DNA from: RGIG4608 sp045631445
GTDB taxonomy: Bacteria > Bacillota > Clostridia > Oscillospirales > CAG-272
DNA length: 13,286 nucleotides
Reading direction: 5' to 3'
NCBI GenBank assembly: GCA_045631445.1
Contig: JAZQUS010000015.1
Location: 1-13,286 of the forward strand
Program-made: the position numbers and the translations under genes
Notes under the pieces: model-generated
The model's input: only the letters and a program-made list of their open reading frames with translations
Databases searched by the model: none
Told to the model about the DNA's origin: nothing
Shown: piece by piece, positions 13,279 to 13,286 of the stretch
How positions within the stretch are numbered: position 1 is the stretch's first letter
How the letters are laid out: each line of letters starts with the position of its first letter

Positions 13279-13286
13279 TATTTGCG

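Larger units (their letters stand above)
12897..13286 (-). repeat. Long-TIR, hairpin-rich intergenic element (copy B, cut by window end)
   Basis: This is a relative of copy A in the opposite orientation. Its end block 12897-12920 matches the right end of copy A (rc 2645-2668) in 23 of 24 bases. The inner block ATTTCGCGCAAATTGTG at 13001-13017 matches the inner TIR block of copy A. The segment 13201-13255 (minus strand) matches 2433-2487 in 50 of 55 bases. Between them, copy B has about 183 bases where copy A has 75, and the extra DNA is full of stems: 13022-13028 with 13062-13068, 13071-13078 with 13117-13124 enclosing 13081-13087 with 13093-13099, and 13148-13155 with 13176-13183. The opposite TIR is expected beyond the window. 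No coding sequence was found. Confidence 0.78.

Noticed and set aside
12897..13286. CRISPR array or integron cassette site
   Set aside because: Repeats are inverted stems of differing sequence, not regularly spaced direct repeats, and there is no attC-like pair or integrase.

Overview
The window looks like a low-GC Bacillota chromosome fragment, most likely from an uncultured Clostridia-type organism. The evidence is strong AGGAGG ribosome binding sites, near-consensus sigma-A promoters with 17-bp spacers, ribonuclease Y, DUF5685, YitT and DUF4956/VTC proteins, and AT-rich spacers. The left edge is not natural DNA. Bases 66-149 match MGI/BGISEQ library adapters joined by a 10-base barcode, and bases 1-65 repeat bases 150-214. 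The window therefore starts with a sequencing or assembly artefact, and trustworthy sequence begins at about base 150. The right edge stops inside a dispersed repeat, a common place for a contig to break.

Layout: (1) 150-291, minus strand, is the N-terminus of a class II fructose-bisphosphate aldolase, divergent from rny (564-2126), which encodes RNase Y. (2) 2277-2668 is a non-coding element of about 390 bp with terminal inverted repeats of about 105 bp around a hairpin-rich core. A second, truncated relative lies at 12897-13286. (3) 2708-4606, minus strand, encodes a histidine kinase and an OmpR-type response regulator. They diverge from a VTC-domain gene and a DUF4956 membrane protein gene (4827-6196). 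The shared intergenic region carries paired TTTYAAG repeats facing each promoter. (4) 6234-6482, minus strand, is a small unknown protein. (5) 6569-8628 is an operon of a DUF5685 protein, a J-domain protein with a cysteine-rich tail, and a membrane protein. (6) 8708-10057 is a compact accessory cassette with a perfect consensus promoter, a small helix-turn-helix protein, a DpnI-type methyl-directed endonuclease and a DpnD-like protein, all joined by ATGA overlaps. A GC-rich repeat-like junction and the C-terminal remnant of a DNA methyltransferase follow. (7) gap (GAPDH, minus strand) and a YitT-family membrane protein gene diverge at 10555-12852.

Working together: fba and gap are glycolytic genes and RNase Y is mRNA-decay housekeeping. 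The two-component system probably controls itself and the VTC-DUF4956 pair. The DpnI cassette would destroy incoming DNA carrying Gm6ATC and predicts that the host does not methylate GATC adenines. The most unusual items are the long-TIR, structure-conserving repeat family, the regulator-containing DpnI cassette beside a methylase remnant, and the adapter artefact.
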